Origin: Hymenobacter gummosus
GTDB lineage: Bacteria > Bacteroidota > Bacteroidia > Cytophagales > Hymenobacteraceae
Length of the DNA stretch: 64,000 bases
NCBI RefSeq assembly: GCF_003970915.1
Contig: NZ_RXOF01000014.1
Location: 124,001 to 188,000, forward strand
Reading direction: 5' to 3'
Shown: positions 8,401 through 16,030 of the stretch, piece by piece
Layout: every line of letters begins with the position of its first letter
Position numbering within the stretch: position 1 is the stretch's first letter
Made by a program: the position numbers and the translations under genes
The notes under the pieces: generated by a model
Told to the model about the DNA's origin: nothing
Seen by the model: only the letters and a program-made list of their open reading frames with translations
Database searches by the model: none

Positions 8401-10451
8401 TGCGCTACCCCGCCGACACCCGCGCCGCCGCCGCGCTCTACTGGCACCGCTTCGCCCCGACTGAGCAGAAAGCCCACTGGCAGCGCCAGATTCAGGGCCT
8501 CGCGCTGCTGCTGCAGGTTTTCCCCAACGCCCAGGAAACCGGCCAGCTCACCGCCGAGCTGCAGGTCGCCATTGAGCAATTTGCGCGGCAAACCAGCCTG
8601 TTTACTCCGGCCGAAGTAGCCGAAGCCGGCGAATACTTACTGTACGAATTGATTCAGCAGAGCAGCGCCGCCCCACTTACCGCGCCGCCCGCCGTCGGCA
8701 GCAGCCAGAGCGGGCTGGTCGAGGGCCGGGGCAGCATCCCCGTGGAGCAGGCCCAGCAGCTGCAACCGACGCCCTTCACCGCGTCCGCCGAAGCGGCCGA
8801 CCTGTACGACGCCTTCCAGAAGCAGCTCAAGGAACGCCGCGCCGGTGAAACCTTCGAAGCCTCAGTAGCCGCGCTGAACCAGCAGCCGACCGCGCAGTTC
8901 CAGCTGATTCGGCAGTGGCTGCAGGCCTTCCGGCAGCAAACCGCCAGCCCCGCTCCCGACACCTACCGCGACGAAGCTGCCGTCTTGCTCGCCACCGGCG
9001 GCTACGCGCCGGATAAAGTAGTCCGCACGCCGCTGACCGAAGTGCTGCCCGACATGCGCGGCAACCACGCCCGCCTCACGACAAACAACGAAAAACAAAC
9101 AACGAACTACGAACTAGATTTTCCGCAGTTCCGCCGCCGGCTGCACCAGTACCGCACGCACACGCTGCCGCAGTTTGAAGCCTACCAGACGCTGAAAAAG
9201 CAGCTGCTCCAGCAAGCCGCCGAAGACATGCGCCTGGACGATTTCCGCCCCCGCGTGCTGACTTCCTTCGTGCGCAACCAGCTTATCGACCAGGTGTACC
9301 TGCCGCTCATCGGGGCCAACCTGGCCAAGCAGATTGGTACCGCGGGCGAAGGCAAGCGCACCGACCTGATGGGCCTGCTGCTGCTGATTTCGCCGCCGGG
9401 CTACGGCAAAACGACGCTGCTGGAGTACGTGGCCAACCGCCTGGGCCTGATTTTCATGAAAATCAACGGGCCGGCCATCGGGCACGCGGTGACCAGCGTG
9501 GACCCCGGCCAGGCCCCGAATGCGGGCGCCCGGCAGGAGCTGGAGAAGCTGAACTTGGCCTTCGAGATGGGCGACAACGTGATGATTTACGTCGACGACA
9601 TCCAGCACTGCCACCCGGAGTTTCTGCAGAAGTTCATCTCGCTCTGCGACGCCCAGCGCAAAATCGAGGGCGTGTACCAGGGCCGCAGCCGCACCTACGA
9701 CTTCCGCGGCCGCAAGGTGTGCGTGGTCATGGCCGGCAACCCCTACACCGAAACCGGCGAGGTGTTCAAGCTGCCCGACATGCTGGCCAACCGCGCCGAC
9801 ATCTACAACCTGGGCGACGTGCTCACGGCCGGCTCGGAGGAAGCCTTCCGCCGCTCCTACCTCGAAAACGCCCTCACCAGCCACCCCACCCTGGCCCGCC
9901 TCGCCGCCCAGGCCCCGCAGGACGTACCCACCCTGCTGCGCCTGGCCGAAACCGGCTCGGCCGAGGGCCTGAGCTTCGAGGGCAACCACGCCCCCGAAGA
10001 CCTCAACGAGTACGTGGCCGTGCTGCGCCAGCTGCTGCGCCTGCGCGACGTGGTGGCCCGCGTCAACGCCGCCTACATCAGCTCCGCCGCCCAGGCCGAC
10101 GCCTACCGCACCGAACCGCCGTTCAAGCTCCAGGGCTCCTACCGCAACATGAACAAGCTGGCCGAAAAGGTCCGCCCGGTGATGAACGACGCGGAAATCG
10201 AACAGCTGCTGGCTTCCCACTACGAAAGCGAGGCCCAGACCCTGACCAGCGCCACCGAAGCCAACCTGCTCAAGCTGCGCGAGCTGCTGGGCTGGCTCAC
10301 GCCCGAACAGGCGCAGCGCTGGCAGCAGATCAAGCAGACCTACCAGGAAAACCTGCGCAACTCCGGCGCCGGCCAGCTGCTGCAGATGCTCGACAAGCTG
10401 GAAAGCATTGCCGGCGGGCTGAGCGGGATTCGGGAGGCGCTGAAAGGGTAG
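5430..10451 (+). CDS. giant coiled-coil AAA+ ATPase ('DNA repair ATPase'-type)
   Basis: A 1673-aa cytoplasmic protein. Residues 1-450 form a beta-rich N-terminal domain with repeated GY-type strands. About 470-830 are coiled coil (for example QIKRSADATEVQAYVQQLAD). A middle region follows, and a C-terminal AAA+ module starts near residue 1290. Its Walker A is SPPGYGKTTL (about 1320-1329), Walker B MIYVDDIQH (about 1385-1393), and a sensor-1-like AGNPYTE lies near 1435. LANRADIYNLGD may hold an arginine finger. Databases often label such proteins DNA repair ATPases, on little direct evidence. Position downstream of PspA and flotillin suggests a remodelling ATPase for the membrane scaffold, parallel to Vps4 with ESCRT-III. 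That is inference. An AT-rich repeat is read through in frame at 9078-9118. Confidence 0.82.
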   Translation: MEQTAAPQLETGTYEILRNRLSKGGAELRLRLDKLNTERKKVFGALDWQLLGTGRITTEHNCVPMDMVALGDKFLFGFNVLLGLKTEVELTDIFGVYQYQRPEFHPLGVELLNDKAFTEELRNLYKYYKKTRFVKFAQRGEHLFMVFRVGKTASDIKTFKWLVQGQTLTYLDNRSDHEYTFPPQHEFSWKRATRDMHRAGKHPHISIEDKVFVETVGGDLTIKVEDNTKTGQGIYAEPVDNKDQTLDDAEIHYAVVGQLVLLKIRPYQEQQFRYFLYNTKLRQAQRLDALADACVLLPDGHGLIFPHGYYLQTGDGKQFDQVPPELVFEKRVAAPNGEDFLYVFFQKDNGLYLLLFYNLISQKVAAPIVCHGYALFENGELCYFRADEEPKKHHTVQIWQTPYTAPDFQLPAAQDGYLGKLGNKEIVRAMAEAQEVLTLIGKDDSYTGLYLDLIRRTTSLTDSYHWLTEPGAEKLAEPLQEIRQAATAAVEEFDKVQRIRRSTQEQTQQTLGRAQELREQIKRSADATEVQAYVQQLADLRQVRGQVISLKELRYVDAPAVDRAAEELQGLSQEVAQRTVDFLLRDDALTPYADRVQALGAGIEQLPTVTEANKLEQELNGVAAELELLIDVVGNLPIADPTQTTRIIDNISGIYAGFNQLRAALKRRRQTLAGSEAQAEFAAQLKLLEQSLVNYLDLSDTPAKCDEYLSRLMVQLEELEGKFPEFDQFLSQLASRREEAYEAFEARKQSLVAARNQRATALLQAAERMLKAVHGRVSKLPSIAEINSYFAADLMVEKVRRTVDELLALGDAVKADDLQSRLKTVREDAVRQLKDRADLFTDGGQAVRFGPYTFSVNTQPLELTLVLRDGVLHYHLTGTNFFRPVESEAVQQARPVWEQTLPSENHDVYRAEFLADHLLRAAQHPQPATDGAPAVLSVAELERLSSAELLGYVQQHMAPRYAEGYLKGVHDHDAALILAALVRLTRTAGLLRYPADTRAAAALYWHRFAPTEQKAHWQRQIQGLALLLQVFPNAQETGQLTAELQVAIEQFARQTSLFTPAEVAEAGEYLLYELIQQSSAAPLTAPPAVGSSQSGLVEGRGSIPVEQAQQLQPTPFTASAEAADLYDAFQKQLKERRAGETFEASVAALNQQPTAQFQLIRQWLQAFRQQTASPAPDTYRDEAAVLLATGGYAPDKVVRTPLTEVLPDMRGNHARLTTNNEKQTTNYELDFPQFRRRLHQYRTHTLPQFEAYQTLKKQLLQQAAEDMRLDDFRPRVLTSFVRNQLIDQVYLPLIGANLAKQIGTAGEGKRTDLMGLLLLISPPGYGKTTLLEYVANRLGLIFMKINGPAIGHAVTSVDPGQAPNAGARQELEKLNLAFEMGDNVMIYVDDIQHCHPEFLQKFISLCDAQRKIEGVYQGRSRTYDFRGRKVCVVMAGNPYTETGEVFKLPDMLANRADIYNLGDVLTAGSEEAFRRSYLENALTSHPTLARLAAQAPQDVPTLLRLAETGSAEGLSFEGNHAPEDLNEYVAVLRQLLRLRDVVARVNAAYISSAAQADAYRTEPPFKLQGSYRNMNKLAEKVRPVMNDAEIEQLLASHYESEAQTLTSATEANLLKLRELLGWLTPEQAQRWQQIKQTYQENLRNSGAGQLLQMLDKLESIAGGLSGIREALKG

Positions 10452-10453
10452 CT

Positions 10454-10858
10454 ATGGAGAAGGCCGATTGGATCTTTATCGGGCTCATGTTGTTTGGAGC
10501 CGTTTTGGTCACTGTTTCCCTTCTGCGAAAGCAGCTCCATAGCAGACTAGAGCAGGAAGGTCGGACGGCGGAAGGCACAGTTATCAGCATTGAATACGTC
10601 AGTACCCGCTCGGCTCATTATCACCCCGTAGTCAGGTATTGGACGCCTGAGCAGGAATGGATAACTGCCACCGCCATCTTTGGCACTCAATTTCCTCGTT
10701 TTCGGGAGGGCGACACTGTTAAGGTTCGTTATGATCCGGCCGAACCGACTAGCTTCACCGTGGAGGGCGCAGACTCTGGCGCAACGGCTTGGGTGTCCTT
10801 GTTCTTTGGTATCGGTATTATGTTCTATGCCTTCTTGCTGTACTTTCATCTGCTTTAG
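10454..10858 (+). CDS. DUF3592 membrane protein (first of four)
   Basis: A 134-aa protein starting 2 bases after the ATPase stop, so translation is probably coupled. It has the DUF3592 layout: an N-terminal membrane helix (FIGLMLFGAVLVTVSLL), a soluble beta domain with EGTVISIEY, HYHPVVRYWT and VKVRYDPAEP, and a C-terminal membrane helix (SLFFGIGIMFYAFLLYF). DUF3592 domains are small beta modules displayed between two membrane helices. Their function is not established. Three more such genes follow on the same strand. Its codon use is less GC-rich than that of its neighbours. Confidence 0.78.
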   Translation: MEKADWIFIGLMLFGAVLVTVSLLRKQLHSRLEQEGRTAEGTVISIEYVSTRSAHYHPVVRYWTPEQEWITATAIFGTQFPRFREGDTVKVRYDPAEPTSFTVEGADSGATAWVSLFFGIGIMFYAFLLYFHLL

Positions 10859-10900
10859 CTCTAGCTTATAAAAGCTGCCAGTAAAAGCTCGAAACCACCC

Positions 10901-11260
10901 ATGTCCCTGCACCCGCTGACCGGCACCAATGCCCTCGTCTTCGCCCTCGGCCTGGGCCTGGTGCTGGCCGGCGCCCACTTGCTGCTGCACAGCAGCCAGC
11001 TGCGCCGCCGGGGCCGCCACACCTGGGGCACGGTCACCGATGCGACGCCGGCTGGCAGCCAGGTCACCTTTCAGATTCCGGACGGTGCAACGGTAACGGT
11101 GGCCTCGCGCTACCGCTTGGCCCCGGGCCGCGCCGTACCGCTCTATTACGCCCCCGAGCAGCCCGCCGACTTTGCCATCGATAGTCCGCTTTACCGCTGG
11201 GGTCCTTATTTTCTGCTTGCTCTGGGCCTGGGTATTATTCCCCTGGCCTGGCTGCTGTAA
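10901..11260 (+). CDS. DUF3592-like membrane protein (second of four)
   Basis: A 119-aa protein with the same order of helix, beta domain and helix: a hydrophobic start (NALVFALGLGLVLAGAHLLL), a short soluble part with WGTVTDATPAG and VPLYYAPEQPADF, and a C-terminal helix (YFLLALGLGIIPLAWLL). The soluble domain is shorter than in the first and third copies. It matches the fourth copy in the phrase LYY(A/N)P(E/D)xPxDF. Probably a divergent tandem duplicate. Function unknown. Confidence 0.7.
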   Translation: MSLHPLTGTNALVFALGLGLVLAGAHLLLHSSQLRRRGRHTWGTVTDATPAGSQVTFQIPDGATVTVASRYRLAPGRAVPLYYAPEQPADFAIDSPLYRWGPYFLLALGLGIIPLAWLL

Positions 11261-11336
11261 TCCCCGGCTACTGGCCGGTGCGCAGTTGCGGCGCCGGCCA
11301 GTAGCCTCCCCCAAGCAACCACCGCCCGAAACGTCG

Positions 11337-11762
11337 ATGCCCGTCGCTACGCCCCATTTTTCGGAAACCAGCTTTTCCGCGGCGCCCCTGCTGGTGCTTG
11401 GCAGTCTGCTGCTGGGCGTGGCCGCCCTGCAGTGGCGGCACCGGACCCGCATACGGCAAACCGGCCAGCGCACCACCGGCACTATCATCCGCCTGGAAAC
11501 CGATGCCAGAGATGATCATGAATACTTCTATCCGGTGGTGGAGTTCGAGCACCCCCAGGGCGTCCTAACCCAACGCTACGTCTGGGGCGCTGCCGGCTCC
11601 GCCAGCTACACCGTCGGGCAGTCGGTAATCGTCTTTTACGACCCCGCCCGGCCCACCGTATTCGTGCTGGGCACCGTCCGGGCCGAGCCCACAACCTGGC
11701 TGCTGGCGCTGATGGGCCTGGGCCTGCTGCTCGGCGGCATCTGCGTGCTCAGCGCCGCCTAG
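11337..11762 (+). CDS. DUF3592 membrane protein (third of four)
   Basis: A 141-aa protein. The ATG at 11337 gives MPVATPHFSETSFSAAPLL, just before a membrane helix; the frame is open further upstream but overlaps the previous gene. The soluble domain reads GTIIRLETD, YFYPVVEFEHPQG, TVGQSVIVFYDPARPTVF and is close to the first copy (HPVVRYW, VKVRYDPAEPTSF). A C-terminal helix (WLLALMGLGLLLGGICVL) completes the usual topology. Function unknown. Confidence 0.72.
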   Translation: MPVATPHFSETSFSAAPLLVLGSLLLGVAALQWRHRTRIRQTGQRTTGTIIRLETDARDDHEYFYPVVEFEHPQGVLTQRYVWGAAGSASYTVGQSVIVFYDPARPTVFVLGTVRAEPTTWLLALMGLGLLLGGICVLSAA

Positions 11763-11795
11763 CCGGATTCCTTTACATCATTCCATATCCTGCTT

Positions 11796-12176
11796 ATGTC
11801 CCCAGTTCCCCTGCCCGAGCGACTAGCGTTTATCGGTATCGGGCTGGCCCTGATGGGCCTGGGCTACTCCCTGCGCCGGCAGTACCGCCGCCTGCGCCGG
11901 CACGGCACGCTGGCCACCGGCACCGTCGTCGACCACGACGACGCGCCCGTTGTGCAGTTTGGCCTGCCCGATGGGCGCCTGCTGAAAGTAAAGCCCGCCT
12001 ACGGCCCCAGCGGCCACCACCGCGTCCTTGGCGAGGCCGTCACGCTCTACTACAACCCCGACGATCCGCAGGACTTCGTGCTCAATACCGCCGAGCACGC
12101 CATGATGCCCCACTTTTACCTGCTCTTCGGACTGCTGTTCGTGCTCGGCGGCCTGCTGGCCCCGCTCACGGACTAG
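11796..12176 (+). CDS. DUF3592-like membrane protein (fourth of four)
   Basis: A 126-aa protein with an N-terminal helix (LAFIGIGLALMGLGYSL), a basic turn (RRQYRRLRRHG), a soluble part with ATGTVVDHDDAP and VTLYYNPDDPQDFVLN, and a C-terminal helix (FYLLFGLLFVLGGLLAPL). It is most similar to the second copy. It closes the co-directional block that starts at pspA, before the next gene with its own signal peptide. Confidence 0.7.
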   Translation: MSPVPLPERLAFIGIGLALMGLGYSLRRQYRRLRRHGTLATGTVVDHDDAPVVQFGLPDGRLLKVKPAYGPSGHHRVLGEAVTLYYNPDDPQDFVLNTAEHAMMPHFYLLFGLLFVLGGLLAPLTD

Positions 12177-12237
12177 CCGGCTGCTCCAGCCGCTGAACTT
12201 GCCCCCTGATTCCGACGGGCGGCGCCCATCAGGCCCT

Positions 12238-12272
12238 ATTTTTGACGGGTTATCCGCCGAGCTTAATTCTCC
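12238..12272 (+). promoter_or_regulatory. weak promoter candidate for the T9SS protein gene
   Basis: TTTTTG at about 12239-12244 is separated by 19 bases from TAATTCTC at about 12264-12271. The spacing fits the Bacteroidota promoter but the -7 box has two mismatches. The start codon follows within 10 bases, which would give a very short leader. Low confidence. Confidence 0.2.
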
Positions 12273-12276
12273 GTCT

Positions 12277-15036
12277 ATGCCCCTACGCTTACCCGGCTTT
12301 ATATTCCTGCTCCTGCTACTTTTCGGCCTGTGGCACCGCCCGGCCGCCGCCCAGGCTCCGCCCTTCGACCTGGCCGTGCGCCTGGGTGCCCCGCTGGTGG
12401 CGGCCCAGGCTAGCAGCTTCACGCGGGTTACCGATGTGGCCGTGGATGCGGCCGGCAACAGCTACGTGACGGGCTACTATTCCGGGAGCGTGCAGCTGGG
12501 GCGCACCAACTTTATTACCATCAGCGGCGCCAACGAAATGTTCGTGAGCAAGCTCGATGCGGCCGGTAACGTGCTCTGGTCCCAGGTCGGCGGGAGCTTC
12601 AACGCGCATGTAGCCAGCTACGGCCTGGCCCTCGACGCGGCCGGCAACCTCTACGTGGCGGGGCAGTTTCTGAGCCCCACTGCCCTCTTCGGCAACACCA
12701 CGCTGGTCAACGCCGACCCCACCGGCGCCTCCGGCGACGTATTCGTGGGCAAGCTCAATTCCACCGGCATCTGGCAATGGGCCGTGCGGGCCGGGGGCCC
12801 GGGCGCCGACCAGGCCCGCGACCTGGCCGTCGACGCGGCGGGCACCGTGTACGTGACCGGGCACTTCGCCAGCCCCCGCCCGGCTTTTGGCAGCACGGTG
12901 CTCGTCAATGCCCAAGCCCCCCGCACCGACGCTTTTGCCGCCCAGCTCGACGCCCAGGGCCAGTGGCGCTGGGCCGTGCGCGCCGGCGGCACCGGCGCCG
13001 ACGAAGGCACCGCCGTGGCCGTCGATGCCCGGGGCAACGCCTACTTCACGGGCTCCTTCGGCGGCAGCAGCGCCGGCTTCGGCCCGGTCACGCTCACCCA
13101 GAGTGGCGTCAGCGCGGCCTTCGTGGCCAGCCTCGACGCCGGCGGCACCTACCGCTGGGCCGTAAGCGGGGGCGGCAACAGCAGCGCGGCCTTCGATGGC
13201 GGCCACGGCATAGCGGTGAATGCGGCCGGCGGCGTCTTCGCCACCGGACGCTTCCAGAGCAGCCCCGCCCGCTTCGGCCCCACCACCCTCACCAACGCCG
13301 GCAGCAACGACGTGTACGTGGCCAAGCTCGATGACCAGGGCCGCTGGCTCTGGACCAGCAGCGGCGGCGGCCCCGGCTCCGACGTTGGCAAAAGCGTGGT
13401 GCCCGACGCCTACGGCGGGGTGTACCTGGCCGGCATCTTTGATAGTCCGAGCGCCGTGCTGGGCGCCACCGCCCTCAGCAACACCGGCCTCCACTACGAC
13501 GTGCTGGCCGCCCGCCTCGACGCCCAGGGCCACTGGCGCTGGGCCCGCAGCGGCGGCGGCAACAACCACGACGACCTCAGCGGCCTGGCCGTGGACGCGC
13601 AGGCCAACCTGTACCTGGGCGGCATCTACGAAAGTCCCAGCATCAGCTTCGGCCCGTTTACCCTGCCCGGTCAGCCCCAGCTGTTCAATGCTTCCGGCTT
13701 CCTGGCCCGCCCGGCCGCCACCAACACCGCCGTTATCCTCGGCGACTCCCTGCTCTGCGGGGGCGGACCGGTGCAGCTCACGGCCGGCGGCTCGGCCGGG
13801 GCCACGGGCTACCTCTGGAGCACCGGGGCTACCACCAGCAGCATCAGCGTCACCCAGCCGGGCCTATACTCGGTTACCGTCAGCTACGGCGCCGGCCCCA
13901 GCAGCACGGCCCAGTTCCGGGTGCGCCCCTTTGCCGGCCCCGCCGCCGTCAGCATCAGCGGCGACTCCCTGCTGTGCCCCGGCGCGGCGGCCCTGCTGAC
14001 GGCTACGGCCCCGGGCAGCCCCAGCTACCTGTGGAGCACCGGCGCCACCACGCCCACGCTCAGCGTCACGCAGCCGGGCACCTACTCCGTCACCGTGCGC
14101 TACGGCGGGGGCTGCTCGGCCACGGCCCAGTACGCGGTGCGCGCCCTCAGCCTGCGCATTCAGCAATCTGGCGGTTTCTGCGTGCCGGGTAGGTCCGTCG
14201 GGCTGCAGGCGGTGGCGCCCGGGGCCACCGGCTACCAGTGGAGCACCGGGGCCACCAGCGCCTACGTCAGCGTGCTGCAGCCGGGCCGCTACTCGGTTAC
14301 GGCCACCTTTGGCAACGGCTGCCAGCTCAGCGCCTCCACCACCCTTACCCGCCTCGACGCCCTCATCCAGGGCGACACCACTCTCTGCCCCGGCCAGACC
14401 GTCACGCTCACGGCCAGCCTGCCGGGAGGCGCTGGCGCCCTCACTCCATCGTGGAGCACCGGGGTAGTTGCCCCCAGCATCGTGGTCAGCCAGCCCGGCG
14501 TGTACTCCGTGCTTATCCCGTACGGGCCGGCCAACTGCGCCGCTACCGGCCAGATCCGGGTGCGGGCGGGTGAGCCCCTGCCCTTCTTCACCCTCGGGCC
14601 CGATACCACCATCTGCGAAAACGACGAGCTGCTGCTGCGCGCCCCCAGCCTCAACGTCGCCGGCACCCTGCGCTGGTCGGATGGCTCCACCGGCCCCACC
14701 CTGCGCGTGGGCGCCGCGGGCCGCTACAGCCTGGCCATCACCAACGCCTGCGGCGTCAGCATCGCCTACCGCCAGGTGGAGCGGCGCAGCTGCGTGTTCA
14801 TTCCCAACGTCGTCACCCCCAACGGCGACGGGCAGAACGACCAGTTTGCCCCCCAGCAGCTGCCGCCCGGCCCCTGGACGCTGGAAGTGTACTCGCGCTG
14901 GGGCCAGCAGGTGTTCCGCAGCCCCGACTACCGCAATTCCTGGGGCCCCGATGCCGCGCCCGGGGTGTACTACTACCTGCTGCGCCAGGCCGGCACCGCC
15001 CGCAGCTACAAGGGCTGGGTGGAAGTGGTGCGCTGA
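12277..15036 (+). CDS. T9SS type B secreted protein with SBBP beta-propeller repeats
   Basis: A 919-aa protein. The ATG at 12277 gives a signal peptide (MPLRLPGFIFLLLLLFGLW, then PAAAQA). Residues about 45-480 contain seven or so repeats of the SBBP type, each with VDAAGNVYVTG-like and RWAVRAGGxGxD-like phrases, predicted to form a beta-propeller. Residues about 485-830 hold several Ig/PKD-like modules with the recurring SYLWSTGATT and QPGxYSVTV phrases. The C-terminus (VTPNGDGQNDQF to SYKGWVEVVR) is a CHU_C/gliding-motility-type T9SS sorting domain. The protein should be exported by Sec and T9SS and attached to or released from the surface. Its ligand is unknown. Confidence 0.9.
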   Translation: MPLRLPGFIFLLLLLFGLWHRPAAAQAPPFDLAVRLGAPLVAAQASSFTRVTDVAVDAAGNSYVTGYYSGSVQLGRTNFITISGANEMFVSKLDAAGNVLWSQVGGSFNAHVASYGLALDAAGNLYVAGQFLSPTALFGNTTLVNADPTGASGDVFVGKLNSTGIWQWAVRAGGPGADQARDLAVDAAGTVYVTGHFASPRPAFGSTVLVNAQAPRTDAFAAQLDAQGQWRWAVRAGGTGADEGTAVAVDARGNAYFTGSFGGSSAGFGPVTLTQSGVSAAFVASLDAGGTYRWAVSGGGNSSAAFDGGHGIAVNAAGGVFATGRFQSSPARFGPTTLTNAGSNDVYVAKLDDQGRWLWTSSGGGPGSDVGKSVVPDAYGGVYLAGIFDSPSAVLGATALSNTGLHYDVLAARLDAQGHWRWARSGGGNNHDDLSGLAVDAQANLYLGGIYESPSISFGPFTLPGQPQLFNASGFLARPAATNTAVILGDSLLCGGGPVQLTAGGSAGATGYLWSTGATTSSISVTQPGLYSVTVSYGAGPSSTAQFRVRPFAGPAAVSISGDSLLCPGAAALLTATAPGSPSYLWSTGATTPTLSVTQPGTYSVTVRYGGGCSATAQYAVRALSLRIQQSGGFCVPGRSVGLQAVAPGATGYQWSTGATSAYVSVLQPGRYSVTATFGNGCQLSASTTLTRLDALIQGDTTLCPGQTVTLTASLPGGAGALTPSWSTGVVAPSIVVSQPGVYSVLIPYGPANCAATGQIRVRAGEPLPFFTLGPDTTICENDELLLRAPSLNVAGTLRWSDGSTGPTLRVGAAGRYSLAITNACGVSIAYRQVERRSCVFIPNVVTPNGDGQNDQFAPQQLPPGPWTLEVYSRWGQQVFRSPDYRNSWGPDAAPGVYYYLLRQAGTARSYKGWVEVVR

Positions 15037-15073
15037 GCCTCGGAAAGCCCTTCGGTTTGCTTCGCCCAAACAC

Positions 15074-15112
15074 AGCCCCGCCCCTGATTCCGGCCAGAAT
15101 CAGGGGCGGGCT
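15074..15112. terminator. hairpin terminator between convergent genes
   Basis: AGCCCCGCCCCTGATTC at 15074-15090 pairs with GAATCAGGGGCGGGCT at 15097-15112 around a 6-base loop, with one bulged C; CTTATAATT follows. It lies just after the T9SS gene and before the convergent DUF3060 locus, so it can serve both. Confidence 0.7.
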
Positions 15113-15138
15113 TATAATTGGACAGGCTGCCTGGCCGC

Positions 15139-15592
15139 TTACTTGGCCTGCGCAATCCGGTTGTTCGTTCCCAGGTTATTGATAGTTGGGGTGGGGCCCC
15201 GCCAGGTTACCACGTTGTTGTCGCCGGTGACCTGGATGGACTCCACGTTTTCCAGCGTCACCACGTTGGTGTTGCCGATGATGTAAAACTCCTTGGCCTT
15301 GCCCGTAAACGTGGCCTGGTTGGCGTCTCCGGCAATCTGGATGTCCTGGCCGTCGACCTTGCGCGTCTGCACGGAGTTGTTGCCGGTGATGTAGATGCCC
15401 TCCCCGTCCTGGGCGCTGACCACGGAGCTGTTGCCTTCGTCGGTGATGGAAACGCCCGGCGTGGCTGCCGCAGAAGCGGGGGGCTTCTTTGGGCGCCGTA
15501 GCTACTTCGGTGGTGGCGGGCTGCTCCTGGGAGCAGGCGCCCAGCCCGGCCCCCAGGGCCAGCAGCAGCAGGGCGGTTGGTTTGCTTAGCAT
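15139..15592 (-). pseudogene. DUF3060-type lipoprotein gene with a +1 frameshift at a C6/G6 run
   Basis: The frame from 15592 begins with a lipoprotein signal (MLSKPTALLLLALGAG then ACSQEQ) but runs into a wrong frame after KEAP. From about 15478 the next frame continues GVSITDEGNSSVVSAQDG and ends at 15139 with repeated GNN/GDN strands (YITGNNS, IQVTGDNNVV) typical of DUF3060 right-handed beta proteins. The junction is a six-G run at 15478-15483 on the plus strand. Removing one base restores a single 150-aa lipoprotein. It may be a sequencing error, a phase-variable tract or a real mutation. Function of the family is unknown. Confidence 0.75.
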
Positions 15593-15681
15593 AGTGCGGT
15601 GTGGTGGTTGGCTGCCCTGTTCCTACGGCTGGCCAGCCCGGCGGTTTGCCCGGGCCCCGCGCCGCTGCCCGCCCCCTGGGC

Positions 15682-15987
15682 TCAGAGCTCAAACGTCTCG
15701 CAGTGGAGCACCGTGGGCTCCAGCAAATACTGCGCATCCGCCGGGTAGTAGCGCGCCCGCTCGTGCTGCTCCCCCGCGAAGCCCTTGATGCTCGCGTAAC
15801 TGTCCCAGCGCGTGATGGTCCAGAAGTGGCACACGTCCCCTTCCAGGCGCCGCAGCACCTGCACGCCCAGGTTACCGGGCGTGTTTTTATAGTCGGCAAT
15901 GCCGGACTGCTGCAGGTACTGCAGGTAGGCGTCGGCGTGGTGGGCAGCCGTAGTACCGTGCCAGATGCGGGTAATGACGGTGGGCAT
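15682..15987 (-). CDS. antibiotic-biosynthesis-monooxygenase-fold (ABM) protein
   Basis: A 101-aa protein starting MPTVITRIWHGTTAAHHADA. The pattern (I-T-R-x-W at the start, a DAYLQYLQQSG helix, then CHFWTITRWDSYASIKGFAG) is typical of the dimeric ferredoxin-like ABM fold. Many such proteins are heme-degrading or quinol-modifying monooxygenases, or catalytically silent. No signal peptide is seen. It is on the minus strand between the DUF3060 locus and a SUKH gene. The specific substrate cannot be told. Confidence 0.75.
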   Translation of the reverse strand: MPTVITRIWHGTTAAHHADAYLQYLQQSGIADYKNTPGNLGVQVLRRLEGDVCHFWTITRWDSYASIKGFAGEQHERARYYPADAQYLLEPTVLHCETFEL

Positions 15988-16030
15988 AAGCGTGTATTGT
16001 TATGGCCGAAAGGGCCGGCATCTAAACCAA

